From Allorhizocola rhizosphaerae (GTDB taxonomy: Bacteria > Actinomycetota > Actinomycetes > Mycobacteriales > Micromonosporaceae): a DNA stretch of 52,353 nt. The position numbers and the translations under genes are program-made. Position 1 is the stretch's first letter. Every line of letters starts with the position of its first letter. The stretch is from contig NZ_QJUG01000028.1 of the NCBI RefSeq assembly GCF_003426775.1, forward strand, positions 1 to 52,353. Direction: 5' to 3'. Below the pieces are notes generated by a model that searched no databases, was not told where the DNA came from, and saw only the letters and a list, made by a program, of their open reading frames with translations. This document shows, one piece after another, positions 1-9,230 of the stretch.

Positions 1-1
1 C

Positions 2-3000
2 GTGCCCGCGGTCAACGATGAAGACGCCTACGCCGGTATGGCCCGGGCCTCCATCACCTTCAACGGTGCCACCGGTCCAGAAGTGTCTGCGGTGGTCAAT
101 GAGCCGTGGCAATCCACACCGACCGCCTCACGCACCATCAACGGCACCACCGTGCATGCCCGCTTCGCTGCGACCGCCGGCACGCACAGCCGGGTCGCGT
201 TGGATACCGATGGTGGCGCCCGCACGGCCGGCGTGCGCACGACCTCTACCCGGACCAGCTTCGACGAGCACGGGATGGCCATCGAGGTCGACCACTTCGG
301 TGATGACGCTGTCGCCGATGACCAAAAGTGCACCCTGACCGACTACATCCGCAACACCAACCCGGCCACGGGTGTCTGGCTGACCGCGTTCGTGAAACGC
401 GTCCGTAGCTTCGCCGTCGGCTGCACCACCGCCAAGACCTCCCCGCTGTCCGAACAGGACATTATCAGCGATGACAAGACCCTCTACGACAACACGGCCT
501 ATGGCACCGCACCCACCAAGGGCGACGTCACCGAGGTCCAGCAACTCAAGGCATACAGCGCCGGCTCACCCACGCATGTGACCGTGGCCAGGAGCAACTA
601 CGACCAGTACGGCCGGGTCATCGGCACCTGGGACGTGGACAACCGCCACACCGCAACCGCCTACACACCCGCTGCAGACGGGCCGGTTGCCCAAATGGTG
701 GTCACCAACCCGATGGGTTGGACCACTACGACGGTGCTGGAGCCCGCGTGGGGGACACCGATGGCGGTCACCGACGTCAACGGCAAACTGACCGAGGCCA
801 CTCGGGACGGGCTCGGACGGACCACCGCCGTGTGGAAGCCAGGAAGGTCCCGGGCCGGCGGGCACACCCCGCATGCCACCTACAGCTACCTGATCCGCAC
901 CGGCGGCGCCAACGCGGTCACCACCAACAGCATCAACGCCACCGGGACCGGCTATATCACCAGCATCGCGTTGTACGACGGGCTGCTGCGGGCGCGGCAA
1001 TCCCAAACCCCCGACGCCGCCGTTGCCGGGGCCAGGATCGTCACCGACACCTTCTACGACACCGCCGGCCGGGCATTCAAAGCTACCAACCCGTACACCA
1101 TGTCCGGCACCCCCAGTCCGGACCTGTACCGGCCCAAACCTCCCGAATACTCTGGGCCGGAAGCGCTGCCAGGATGGTCGGTCAACCTCTTCGACGGAGC
1201 CGGACGAGTCACCGACTCGATCCTGTACTCACGTAACGTGGAGAAGTGGCGCACCCGCACCGCCTACACCGGCGACCGCGTCGACGTCACCCCACCGGCC
1301 GCTGGCACCGCCACCTCAACCATCACTAACGCAGCCGGGCAGACGATCGCGTTGCGCCAGTACCACGGTCCCACACCGACCGGCGGCAGAGATACCACCA
1401 CATACTCCTACGACCGCAAGGCCCAATTGGTCAGAGTCACCGACCCTGTCGGCAACCATTGGGATTACGCCTACGATATTCGCGGCCGCAAATTCCAAAC
1501 CGACGACCCCGACGCCGGACGCACCACCACGACCTATGACGACGCCGGACGGATCGTCACCCGTAAAGACGCCAACAATCTCACCGTCGCCTATACCTAC
1601 GATGCGCTCGGGCGTAAGACCAGCCTCCGCGACGGCAGCGTCACCGGCCCGAAACGCGCCGAATGGGTCTACGACAGTGTCGCTAAAGGACAGTTGGCCA
1701 AGTCGGTGCGCTACGTTCAACGCGACACCGTCTACGACGCCTATACCACCGAAATCCTGTCCTACGGCCATCAATACGAACCGGGCATCGTCAGGTATTC
1801 ACTTCCCGCCAGCGAAACCGGATTCGGCGCCACCGTATTTAGCTACAGCCATGGCCACAACACCGACGGCAGCCTGTCCACTACGCGTATTCCCGCCGCC
1901 GGCGGGCTCGCCCTCGAAGTCGTCAACTACGGCTACAACAGTCTGAGCCTGCCCAGCACCCTTTCTGGCGGCGGTGGCACCCTGGTCACAGATACCGGCT
2001 ACACCAACTACGGCGAACCCAACATTGTCACCCTGCAAAACAGCTCAGGCAAGATCGCCCAAGTCGGCTACTACTATCACGACGACGGCACCCGCCGTCT
2101 CGCCGAAATCAAAACCACCAGCGCCGCCGTACCTACCACGTATGCCGACCTGTTCTACACCTATGACCCGGCGGGCAACATCACCAAGATCGCTGATGCT
2201 GTTTCCGGCGACAACCAATGCTTCCGCCACGACCAGCTGCGCCGCCTCACCGAAGCCTGGACCCCTGCCAACGGGAACTGCGCCACCAACCCCACTCTCG
2301 CGGCGCTGGGCGGACCAGCAAAATACTGGCAGCAGTGGACCTTCGACGCGATCGGCAACCGCAAAACCCAAACCAACCACGTCGCCGCGACCACCGCTAC
2401 CTATACCTACCCGACCGCGGGCGGCCTCCAGCCTCACGCGCTGTCCAAAGTGGACTATACCGGCGCGGTCTCCCGGACCGACAACTACACCTACGACCCG
2501 GCCGGCAATACCAAGACCCGGCCTGCCGCGACCGGCGGGCAAACCTTGACCTGGGACGCCGAAGGCCACCTCGAAAAGAGCATCGACCCGTCCGGCACCA
2601 CCAGCTTCATTTACGACGCCGACGGCAACCGGCTCCTCCGCAAAGACCCAGGCGGCAAAACCCTTTACCTGCCTCAACAGGAAATCCGCTACAACGGCGC
2701 CACCGCCACGTGCACCCGCTACTACACCCACGCGGGCAAGACCGTAGCCATGCGAACCAGCGCCGGCATCACCTGGCTGTCCGGCGACGCCCAAAACACC
2801 AGCAACATCGCCATCACCGCCACCAGCCAAACGACGGCGCTGCGCTGGCAGGACCCGTACGGCAACCCTCGTGGTGCCTCAGGTACTTGGCCTGCCGCCA
2901 TGGACAAGGGCCTGGTCGGCGGCACTAAAGACAACACCGGCCTGACGCACCTCGGCGCCCGCGAATACGACCCACAACTCGGCCGGTTCATCTCCGTCGA

Positions 3001-4324
3001 CCCGATCATGGATCTGGCCGATCCACAGCAATGGCACGCCTACACCTACTCCAACAGCAGCCCCATCACCTTCTCCGACCCCACGGGACTGCGGCTCAAA
3101 GAAGAAAAGTCCGGCGGCGTGCCCTGGAGTGGCACCGGCGCACACCTCAATCCGAAACCCAAGAAAGACAGCTGGGCTCGCGGATTCTTCATCGGGGCCG
3201 CCAAAACCACCCGCGACGTCGCCTACTACGGCAGTCTGATCGGGCTTGGCGACATGCTGTGGCAAACCGGAAAAAACGTGTACAACGGCATGAACCAGCG
3301 CGCCCAAGCACTTGGTGCCGGTGAAATCGGCTGGGGCGAGTACCTCCTCGGCGGCGCTGCAGACCTGTTCAACCAGCCATTCATGCTCGGCGGCCTTATC
3401 AACAGCGTCACCTCGATGATCGAAACCGCCAACACCGCCATCAACGGCGAAACCGCCGAGCAACGCGGCGAAGCCGCCGGCAACCTCACCGTGGAACTCG
3501 TAGCCAGCATCGCCGGATCCCGCATGCGCCTGCCCCGAGCAAGCGGATGCCACAGCTTCCACCCAGCCACACCAGTGCTCATGGCTGACGGATCCACCAA
3601 GCCCATCGAAGACGTCGCCGAAGGCGACACCGTCCTGGCCACCGAACCAACCACTGGCGAAACCACCGGCAAGCCCGTCACGCAACTCCACAACAACCAA
3701 GACTGGGACCTTGCCGACGTCACCGTCCTCAACAACACAACCGGTGAGACCACTACCATCCACACCACCTGGACCCACCCCTTCTGGAACGCATCCAGAC
3801 AGACCTGGGTCGACGCGGCCGACCTGCTACCCGGCACCGCCCTAACCGCACCAGACGGCAGCACACCACTCACCGTCATCGACGTCCACACCCGTATCGG
3901 CAACGCCACAATGCGCGACCTGACCGTCGCAAACATCCACACCTACTATATACTCGCAGGTGAAACGCCGGTTTTGGTCCACAACTGCGGCGACGTCGAC
4001 ATCTATAAGGCGCCAGGCAAGGGTATGACCGATAAACTGAAAACAGATGGCTTTACCCCAGAGGATTTCCCGGGCTCAGGTAGTAGCTATCCTGACGGAA
4101 GGGCGTACTTTGGGATCGGTGAAAAGGGCAAGGCGATTGCCGAGGATTATGCGACTCGGGGCGGATACGACGGAACGGTCATCAAGATGACAATCCCAAA
4201 GAATGTATGGGACGAGCACTTCGCCAAACACGTAGGTGCACACAATGGCGTTCCTAGGACCGAGATAGGCATTCCGAACTCCCTGTTTGGTATCTTGAAC
4301 CGGTTCGAGCGGGTGGTGTTGTGA
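2..4324 (+). CDS. RHS-repeat polymorphic toxin with Hint domain (5' partial)
   Basis: The reading frame is open at the left edge, so this is the C-terminal 1440 residues or so of a longer RHS/YD-repeat protein. Many YD-type repeats (TYSYDRKAQL, YTYDALGRKT, SFIYDADGNRL) form the shell. The RHS core closes near residues 980-1030 with LGRFISVDP and SDPTGL. A pre-toxin linker follows, then a Hint autoprocessing domain at about residues 1183-1328, starting at the Cys of SGCHSF and ending at VLVHN. The last ~112 residues are the toxin module. Its Y-K-A-P start, AYFGIGEKGKAIAEDYA segment and RTEIGIP segment are loosely like ADP-ribosyltransferase-fold toxins, but this is an inference. Such proteins are exported by actinomycetes to act on competitors. 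The gene is followed after 1 nt by a candidate immunity gene. Confidence 0.93.
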   Translation: MPAVNDEDAYAGMARASITFNGATGPEVSAVVNEPWQSTPTASRTINGTTVHARFAATAGTHSRVALDTDGGARTAGVRTTSTRTSFDEHGMAIEVDHFGDDAVADDQKCTLTDYIRNTNPATGVWLTAFVKRVRSFAVGCTTAKTSPLSEQDIISDDKTLYDNTAYGTAPTKGDVTEVQQLKAYSAGSPTHVTVARSNYDQYGRVIGTWDVDNRHTATAYTPAADGPVAQMVVTNPMGWTTTTVLEPAWGTPMAVTDVNGKLTEATRDGLGRTTAVWKPGRSRAGGHTPHATYSYLIRTGGANAVTTNSINATGTGYITSIALYDGLLRARQSQTPDAAVAGARIVTDTFYDTAGRAFKATNPYTMSGTPSPDLYRPKPPEYSGPEALPGWSVNLFDGAGRVTDSILYSRNVEKWRTRTAYTGDRVDVTPPAAGTATSTITNAAGQTIALRQYHGPTPTGGRDTTTYSYDRKAQLVRVTDPVGNHWDYAYDIRGRKFQTDDPDAGRTTTTYDDAGRIVTRKDANNLTVAYTYDALGRKTSLRDGSVTGPKRAEWVYDSVAKGQLAKSVRYVQRDTVYDAYTTEILSYGHQYEPGIVRYSLPASETGFGATVFSYSHGHNTDGSLSTTRIPAAGGLALEVVNYGYNSLSLPSTLSGGGGTLVTDTGYTNYGEPNIVTLQNSSGKIAQVGYYYHDDGTRRLAEIKTTSAAVPTTYADLFYTYDPAGNITKIADAVSGDNQCFRHDQLRRLTEAWTPANGNCATNPTLAALGGPAKYWQQWTFDAIGNRKTQTNHVAATTATYTYPTAGGLQPHALSKVDYTGAVSRTDNYTYDPAGNTKTRPAATGGQTLTWDAEGHLEKSIDPSGTTSFIYDADGNRLLRKDPGGKTLYLPQQEIRYNGATATCTRYYTHAGKTVAMRTSAGITWLSGDAQNTSNIAITATSQTTALRWQDPYGNPRGASGTWPAAMDKGLVGGTKDNTGLTHLGAREYDPQLGRFISVDPIMDLADPQQWHAYTYSNSSPITFSDPTGLRLKEEKSGGVPWSGTGAHLNPKPKKDSWARGFFIGAAKTTRDVAYYGSLIGLGDMLWQTGKNVYNGMNQRAQALGAGEIGWGEYLLGGAADLFNQPFMLGGLINSVTSMIETANTAINGETAEQRGEAAGNLTVELVASIAGSRMRLPRASGCHSFHPATPVLMADGSTKPIEDVAEGDTVLATEPTTGETTGKPVTQLHNNQDWDLADVTVLNNTTGETTTIHTTWTHPFWNASRQTWVDAADLLPGTALTAPDGSTPLTVIDVHTRIGNATMRDLTVANIHTYYILAGETPVLVHNCGDVDIYKAPGKGMTDKLKTDGFTPEDFPGSGSSYPDGRAYFGIGEKGKAIAEDYATRGGYDGTVIKMTIPKNVWDEHFAKHVGAHNGVPRTEIGIPNSLFGILNRFERVVL

Positions 4325-4325
4325 C

Positions 4326-4613
4326 GTGGGTGATGACGGCATTGAGCAGCGCGAACGCGAAATGATAGGCGGGTTGGTCCGCGGTCGTGTTGAGGCTGTC
4401 TTCCGATGGGGAGTTATTGTCGATCTTGGAATGTCGCGCCCAGGTCTAATTGATGCTCTTTATGTCGAAAACGACGATCGATACGAGGCGGGGGATGTGG
4501 TGGAAGCCCATCTCGAATGCTTCGATGAAATGAAGCAAGAGTTCATTCTTCGTCCACCCTCGCAGACTTCAATCGGGGATAGACTCCAAGCTAAAGGTTT
4601 CGACTTAGATTGA
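4326..4613 (+). CDS. Small S1/OB-fold-like protein, candidate immunity protein for the RHS toxin
   Basis: This 95-residue protein starts with GTG one base after the RHS stop, the usual place for a toxin's cognate immunity gene. Residues ~17-75 read like an S1 RNA-binding/OB-fold unit: G-x-V-x-G-x-V near the start, then WGVIVDLG, a central Y-E-A-G-D-V-V and a final strand FILRPPS. An in-frame ATG at 4362 is a less likely alternative start. Base composition is lower in GC than the RHS core, as is common for toxin-immunity modules. Position suggests immunity; the S1 resemblance comes from pattern reading only. An S1-like fold could also mean an RNA-binding role unrelated to immunity. Confidence 0.7.
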   Translation: MGDDGIEQREREMIGGLVRGRVEAVFRWGVIVDLGMSRPGLIDALYVENDDRYEAGDVVEAHLECFDEMKQEFILRPPSQTSIGDRLQAKGFDLD

Positions 4614-5269
4614 TCCTGGAAGGCGACAGGTCAGCTAATGAGAATCCCGAGCGAATCTCCACTAGAATAGATGTCGAATACTTGAATGTGTCCCTGGATG
4701 GTGAGAGCGTTGGCCTGGGGCGGACGACTGGACCGGATCGCCGTGGTGCCGTGGCCGACTCGGGGACTGGCGGTGCTCGCTCGTTGGCACGTCGCGTAGC
4801 GTCGTGGCGTCGATCCCCGGAACCCATCACGGCTGGCGCTTGCCCAACCGGGGGATCGTCACCGCCTTCGCCGGTTCTGGCTGGTCGTTGCGTGGGTGAG
4901 TGCGCTCGGCGCAGCCGGGCGCGCTCTTGATATCTCGGTAAAGCAATTTCTAACCACCTTGGCGGTGGTCGTCGATGTTTCGGCCTCGGGCAGGGCGGGC
5001 CACTGTGGTGAGTCGGTGGATTGCCGGTCGTGTGGCGCGTTCGGGGCGGGCGGCCAGCCTGCCCGCGATGCCTGCTGTGAGGCCGCAGTGGTCTCTGGGC
5101 TCAAGGGCCGCCTGAGGGCGGTTGCCGTGGCGACGCGTAGCGCCCTTGAACCCGGAGGGGCGGCCACGTAGCCTGGCGACCCACGACCGGCTCCGGACAA
5201 ACCTCTTCATGCCTCCCGCGTCGCCGAACCGGCGACGCTCGTCGTCTACGGTCGCTGACGTGCGCTCGT
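4614..5269. other. Degenerate tract between toxin modules, no gene recognised
   Basis: About 650 bases follow the immunity gene with no reading frame showing both consistent codon bias and a recognisable product. Open frames on both strands here look like composition artefacts. An imperfect inverted repeat around 5102-5148 (CAAGGGC and GCCCTTG arms) has no assigned role. The tract is probably decayed material left by turnover of toxin cassettes. Confidence 0.5.
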
Positions 5270-5407
5270 GTTGATGTCACCGCTGATGTCAAAGCCGACA
5301 ACGGCGAATGGATGATCCAATGTGGAGGATCGAGATGCGCATATAGAAGTGCAAAGTGGTACGGGCTGGCGCAACAAGATGATCCCGATCCCACACCTAC
5401 TATGTGA
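5270..5407 (+). pseudogene. Possible fossil of another toxin or immunity fragment
   Basis: One frame reads protein-like for 45 codons (VDVTADVKADNGEWMIQCGG, then a Cys/Tyr-rich stretch and KWYGLAQQDDPDP) and stops at TGA 5405-5407. It has no convincing start. It overlaps, in a different frame, the codons for HTYYVIAGETP of the displaced Hint tail, so the two look fused by recombination. Read as a decayed C-terminal module; the family is unknown. Confidence 0.3.
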
Positions 5408-5739
5408 TCGCCGGGGAAACTCCGGTCCTGGTCCACAACAACAATGGGCTCGGCGCGTGCGGGACTGGCGGCGGTCGCCCCGACGGGGAGACTGTCTTTA
5501 GCGGACACGGTGGACAAGAGCCAGGTACCGGACTAACGCGCGCACCGAAGGGAACTTGCGTGGTCATGTATTGCACATACGGAGATACGATTTTGGATAG
5601 CACTGGAAATGCAATTGAGACAGGCGCTAAACTGAGCCAAGTCAGGCTACAATCTGTATCGGAATGGCAACTCCAGGGCAAACTCAATGACTCTGGCGTG
5701 TATCTTCCGGGCGATGGATCTGGAGGGCCTTTGTGCTGA
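5404..5739 (+). CDS. Displaced (orphan) RHS C-terminal toxin cassette with residual Hint tail
   Basis: The 111-residue frame begins IAGETPVLVHNNNG, which matches the last residues of the Hint domain in the upstream RHS protein (LAGETPVLVHN). In-frame codons upstream also encode HTYYV, back to a stop at 5380-5382, so this is a C-terminal module detached from its RHS carrier. The toxin part contains FSGHGG, then GLTRAPKGTCVVMYCTYGD and GNAIETG. This resembles the Stv/putative-adhesin type C-terminal domain (SGHG near the start, then P-x-G-T, hydrophobic strand, G), assigned from memory of the motif. The module is probably silent until recombined onto an RHS gene, unless the GTG at 5404 is used. 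It overlaps the downstream membrane gene by 7 nt. Confidence 0.6.
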   Translation: MIAGETPVLVHNNNGLGACGTGGGRPDGETVFSGHGGQEPGTGLTRAPKGTCVVMYCTYGDTILDSTGNAIETGAKLSQVRLQSVSEWQLQGKLNDSGVYLPGDGSGGPLC

Positions 5740-6059
5740 AGCGACGCAAGCGCATCATAGTAGGCGTGTTCCTGGGCGGCCTGCTGCTGATAATCGGTGG
5801 GTTTGTGCTGTACGCGACAACCGCTGAAGCAATGTGTAACGGGAATCCCATGCTGCCGACCGAGACATGCCTCATTGAGGAAGAGGGCGCTGCCGTCGAA
5901 TATGGATATGAGGAGCGGCTTGGCTATCAGGCCGGTCAGGCCAGCGTCTATGCGTTGGTTGCAATCGGACTCCTTGGCGGGTTGTGCTTCTACCTATACC
6001 CACGTAACAGAAGCAAGGCTCAGACATCCGATCCGGCAGTCGAAGACCAAGCTTCCTGA
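5733..6059 (+). CDS. Two-helix membrane protein, candidate immunity protein for the orphan cassette
   Basis: This 108-residue protein starts at GTG 5733 inside the end of the toxin cassette, so the two are probably translationally coupled. It has a basic start (LKRRKR), a first membrane helix at about residues 8-29, an external loop with two Cys and an acidic patch (EEEGAAVEYGYEE), a second helix at about residues 72-90 and a polar tail. It fits an integral-membrane immunity protein by position and topology. No sequence family is recognised. Confidence 0.65.
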   Translation: MLKRRKRIIVGVFLGGLLLIIGGFVLYATTAEAMCNGNPMLPTETCLIEEEGAAVEYGYEERLGYQAGQASVYALVAIGLLGGLCFYLYPRNRSKAQTSDPAVEDQAS

Positions 6060-6501
6060 GTCTGCGCCTTCGGTCAGTCTGCTGTCGCCGCTCAGGTAAT
6101 TCGCGTGCGACACAAGGTCGCGTATCTCAGTGAATCCATCAGTGACGATCGAAGATGTAGCTCCGGGCTGGTGTCCCGTCCCCAACCTCGACGTGTCGGG
6201 GCCCGGCGCGCGTTGTCGACTGTCAGTCGCGCGTTGGCCGGGGCAGTACGGTGCCGCGGCGTCACCGCGCCCGTCTTTCATCATCGCATAGCCAGGGTCC
6301 GTTGCCATCGTGCGAGGTCAACGGAGTGCCCCTTCCGGTGGCCGCAGCTGTGGTTCACTCGAGGTTCGCCGACGTTCGTCGCATCGCTGTCAATACGGTC
6401 GAACGCAGCATCGCTGCGGTGACGTCGGCCGTCAAACGAGAGTGACCAGTTTTCGCACCGCAATCCAGTTCGGAGCGTTTACGAGGAATTGAAAGGCAGA
6501 C
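6060..6501. other. Intergenic region upstream of the LamG gene
   Basis: About 440 bases without a credible coding frame; the short frames here lack start signals and consistent codon bias. The region presumably carries the promoter of the LamG gene at 6502, whose Shine-Dalgarno sequence GAAAGG lies just upstream. No strong terminator hairpin was seen after 6059. Confidence 0.5.
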
Positions 6502-7866
6502 ATGGGAGTGAACCCCTCTGCTCATGCACGAGCACGGTCCCTACTACTTGTCGTCTTGTGTGCCGCGGCGACTGCCGTCGGTACACCCGCCGCGGCGAAC
6601 GCGGATTGGACGCCGGTCGGGGCCAGCAGGCCGTACGTCGGCATGCCTGTTCCCGAGCCGTTCAACGTCACAACGGACTGTTCCCTACAGTGCGTCACTC
6701 CTGCGCTGGTGCGAACCACCACACCGGCGTTGGGTGTGAGCATTTCGGGCGCCGCGGGCTACGCGTTCGACACCACATTCGAGGTCCGCTCGGCGCCCAG
6801 CGTCAAAGCACCTGTGCTCGCGAACGGAAGGACCGGCTTCCTTATGGCTCCCACCACGGTCCGGTGGACCGTGCCGCAGGGAATCTTGAGCGCAGACACG
6901 CCTTACTTCTGGCGTGCCCGATCCATGAACGAACGACAGATGTTCAGTAGATGGACGGCATGGCAGACGTTCAGCATTGACCAGACCCGGCCCGATGTCC
7001 CAACGGTGAGTTCGGCCGAATATCCGGAAGACCAGTGGGGAGCCGAGTTGGGGACCGAGGGTACCTTCTCCTTCTCCAGCAACGCAGCCGACGTCGTCGA
7101 GTTCCTTTATCACTTCGACTACGACTATGGCAGGGTGGAGGCCACCGGCACAGGGCCGCGGGTTGCGTCGGTCAGGTACACGCCACCGTCCAGCATGAGC
7201 CACCTCTTGGCGGTGACGGCGATCGATCCGGCCGGAAACACCAGCGACCCAAGGCACTACCGGTTCTTGGTCACTTCACCACCGGAGCGATACTCCAATT
7301 GGACACTGGACGGTACAACCATTGACTCAGGCAATATAGGAGCCGACGGTATCCTCTCCGGCGACGTCAGCTTCGGCCCCGGCAAGCTCGCCGACGCGGC
7401 TGTCTTCAACGGCGGCACTATCTCTACTGCCGCAAGCGTCGTGGACACCGCCGACAGCTTCACGGTGATGGCATGGGTCAATCCAAGGGATCTGAGCGGC
7501 AGTCAGACGATCGCCGCGCAAGGCGCGTTACGCCTGTACCTTGACGCGACCACCAACGCATGGTGCGGTTCGCTGGGCACGACCGTCGCCTGCGCGAATG
7601 GCCAGAGTTGGGGCCCGCCCACGGTAGACCAGTGGGTCCACCTCGCCCTGCGCTTCGACGCGATCAGAGGAACGCTGACCATCTTTGTCATGGGAGATTG
7701 GGAGAGTTGCTGGTTGCCGAGTGAGCGCACGGAAGTGGGCGCTGCCGCGGTCGCTTCCGTGGGGCCACTGGTCATCGGTGATCGCTGGCACGGTGCTATC
7801 GACGAGGTTTGGGCCTATCGGCGGGCACTGGAGGGTGTAGAGATCTGCATGGCGGCGGACAAGTAA
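6502..7866 (+). CDS. Secreted LamG/concanavalin-A-like domain protein
   Basis: The 454-residue product has a Sec signal peptide with a long hydrophobic core and an Ala-rich cleavage region near residue 33 (AAANADW). Residues ~60-265 resemble two fibronectin-III/Ig-like modules of the kind found in the N-terminal half of actinobacterial RHS and wall proteins. Residues ~270-450 form a LamG jelly-roll domain (FTVMAWVNP, WVHLALRFD, IDEVWAYRRAL), expected to bind carbohydrate or cell-surface ligands. The start is fixed by GAAAGG about 7 nt upstream of the ATG. It lies downstream of the toxin locus and may be a detached or independent relative of RHS N-terminal regions. No catalytic motif is seen. 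Confidence 0.85.
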   Translation: MGVNPSAHARARSLLLVVLCAAATAVGTPAAANADWTPVGASRPYVGMPVPEPFNVTTDCSLQCVTPALVRTTTPALGVSISGAAGYAFDTTFEVRSAPSVKAPVLANGRTGFLMAPTTVRWTVPQGILSADTPYFWRARSMNERQMFSRWTAWQTFSIDQTRPDVPTVSSAEYPEDQWGAELGTEGTFSFSSNAADVVEFLYHFDYDYGRVEATGTGPRVASVRYTPPSSMSHLLAVTAIDPAGNTSDPRHYRFLVTSPPERYSNWTLDGTTIDSGNIGADGILSGDVSFGPGKLADAAVFNGGTISTAASVVDTADSFTVMAWVNPRDLSGSQTIAAQGALRLYLDATTNAWCGSLGTTVACANGQSWGPPTVDQWVHLALRFDAIRGTLTIFVMGDWESCWLPSERTEVGAAAVASVGPLVIGDRWHGAIDEVWAYRRALEGVEICMAADK

Positions 7867-7890
7867 CGTCACGCATCTGCGATCGACGAA

Positions 7891-7919
7891 AGGCCGCCCG
7901 CATCGCCAGCGGGCGGCCT
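7891..7919. terminator. Bidirectional terminator hairpin
   Basis: A perfect 11-bp inverted repeat, AGGCCGCCCGC and GCGGGCGGCCT, with a 7-nt loop lies between the convergent LamG gene (+) and lacI-type gene (-). It fits a factor-independent terminator serving both strands. There is no long U tract, which is usual in actinomycetes. Confidence 0.75.
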
Positions 7920-7952
7920 ATACCGCCAACGCCCGATCGAAGGGGCAAGAAT

Positions 7953-8972
7953 TTAGCGTTTGGGTGGGGCGGTGCTGGCGCGCGTGACGAGGATGGGGGC
8001 GACGGGGGAGGCGGAGGAGGGGGTGGTGTTGTCGAGCAGTTGTAGCAGGGTGGCCATGCTGCGGCGGCCTACCTCGTCGAAGTCTTGGCGGATGGTCGTG
8101 AGCGGCGGGAGGAGGAAGCCGGACTCGGGGATGTCGTCGAAGCCGATGACGCTGATGTCTTCGGGCACGCGCAGGCCGCGCTCGTGCAGCGCGCGCAGCA
8201 GGCCGAGCGCCATCTGGTCGTTGCCGGCGAAGACGGCGGTCACCTCGGGCTGGCCGGCGAGCGCGACGCCTGCGGCGTAGCCGGATTGGGCGCTCCAGTC
8301 GCCCGCGATGGCCGCGGGCACGGGCGCGCCCGTCTTGGTGAGGGTTTCGCGCCAGCCTTCGATGCGGTCGCGGGCTTCGAGCCAGTCATTAGGGCCGGCG
8401 ATGTGCCACACGGTCTTGTGGCCGAGGTCGAGCAGGTGTTGCACGGCCAGCCGCGCGCCCTCGATCTGGTCGACGGAAACGGAGGGCAGCCCGCTGTCCT
8501 GGCCCGCTTCGACCGCGACGGCGGCCATGCCCTTGGGGAGATTGTGCAGGGCGGCTGCGGCGGCCATCTGCGGGGCGATGATGATGACGCCGTCCACGCC
8601 CTGCCCGGCGAGGTTGTCGGCGGCCTCGAGCACGCTCTGCCGGTCGACCCGCTCCAGGGTGGCGATGCTGACGCCATAACCCGCGGCGCGGGCCGCGCGC
8701 TCGATGCCGAGCAGGGTTGACGCCGGCCCGAACAGGATGGTGTCGAAGCTGACCACGCCCAGCACCCGGGAGCGGCGGCTGACCAACCCGCGCGCCATCG
8801 CGTTTGGACGGTAGTTGAGCTCGGCGACGGCGCGCATGACGCGCTCACGCGTGTCGGGGTGCACCTGGGGGTTGCCGTTGAGCACCCGCGAGACGGTCTG
8901 ATGGGACACGCCTGCCAGCCGGGCCACGTCGGTCATCACGGCCGGCCTGCTCGCGTTCCGTGGTGTGGTCAA
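7953..8972 (-). CDS. LacI-family transcriptional regulator (arabinose/furanose regulon candidate)
   Basis: This 339-residue LacI/GalR regulator has an N-terminal helix-turn-helix and hinge (MTDVARLAGVSHQTVSRVLN) followed by a periplasmic-binding-like sugar sensor with the usual VIGFDDIPES segment. A TTG start at 8972 is preceded by GAAGAGGG and is preferred; ATG 8936 is an alternative. It is divergent from a furanose-type ABC importer. The shared 258-bp gap carries a palindrome (9084-9097) of a type repeated twice before the GH43 gene at 15296. It is therefore the probable repressor of the importer and arabinanase genes, relieved by an arabinose-derived ligand. The ligand is inferred. Confidence 0.93.
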   Translation of the reverse strand: MTTPRNASRPAVMTDVARLAGVSHQTVSRVLNGNPQVHPDTRERVMRAVAELNYRPNAMARGLVSRRSRVLGVVSFDTILFGPASTLLGIERAARAAGYGVSIATLERVDRQSVLEAADNLAGQGVDGVIIIAPQMAAAAALHNLPKGMAAVAVEAGQDSGLPSVSVDQIEGARLAVQHLLDLGHKTVWHIAGPNDWLEARDRIEGWRETLTKTGAPVPAAIAGDWSAQSGYAAGVALAGQPEVTAVFAGNDQMALGLLRALHERGLRVPEDISVIGFDDIPESGFLLPPLTTIRQDFDEVGRRSMATLLQLLDNTTPSSASPVAPILVTRASTAPPKR

Positions 8973-9069
8973 ATGTCACGCCCTCTTCACTGATTGCCGC
9001 AGCCCATAGACTAGCGCGGCCCACGCACAACGGTTCGGTCGCAATCCCGCAAGGAATGTTTCGCGGATG

Positions 9070-9097
9070 TTGACAGCACGATATGTTAACGCTCACA
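9070..9097 (+). promoter_or_regulatory. LacI operator with -35 box upstream of the ytfQ-like gene
   Basis: TTGACA at 9070-9075 is a good -35 element. The imperfect palindrome TGTTAACGCTCACA at 9084-9097 overlaps the spacer and likely -10 position, so binding would block RNA polymerase. A related half-motif TGTGAACGC follows at 9102-9110. The same motif occurs at 15195-15208 and, inverted, at 15238-15251. Confidence 0.6.
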
Positions 9098-9230
9098 CTG
9101 CTGTGAACGCGGGGCCAATGAAAGACCTATGCACTAACAGAATCGAAAGGGTTTGCGTTGCCGTGAGCGCACACCATCGGTGACGCTGCCCATGAACGCA
9201 GGATTTACCCGGTACCCCCAAGGAGAAAAG

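Noticed and set aside
4859-5200. Minus-strand frame of 113 codons in the degenerate tract
   Set aside because: Ala/Pro/Arg-rich with no start signal or family match; overlapping frames on both strands are equally open.
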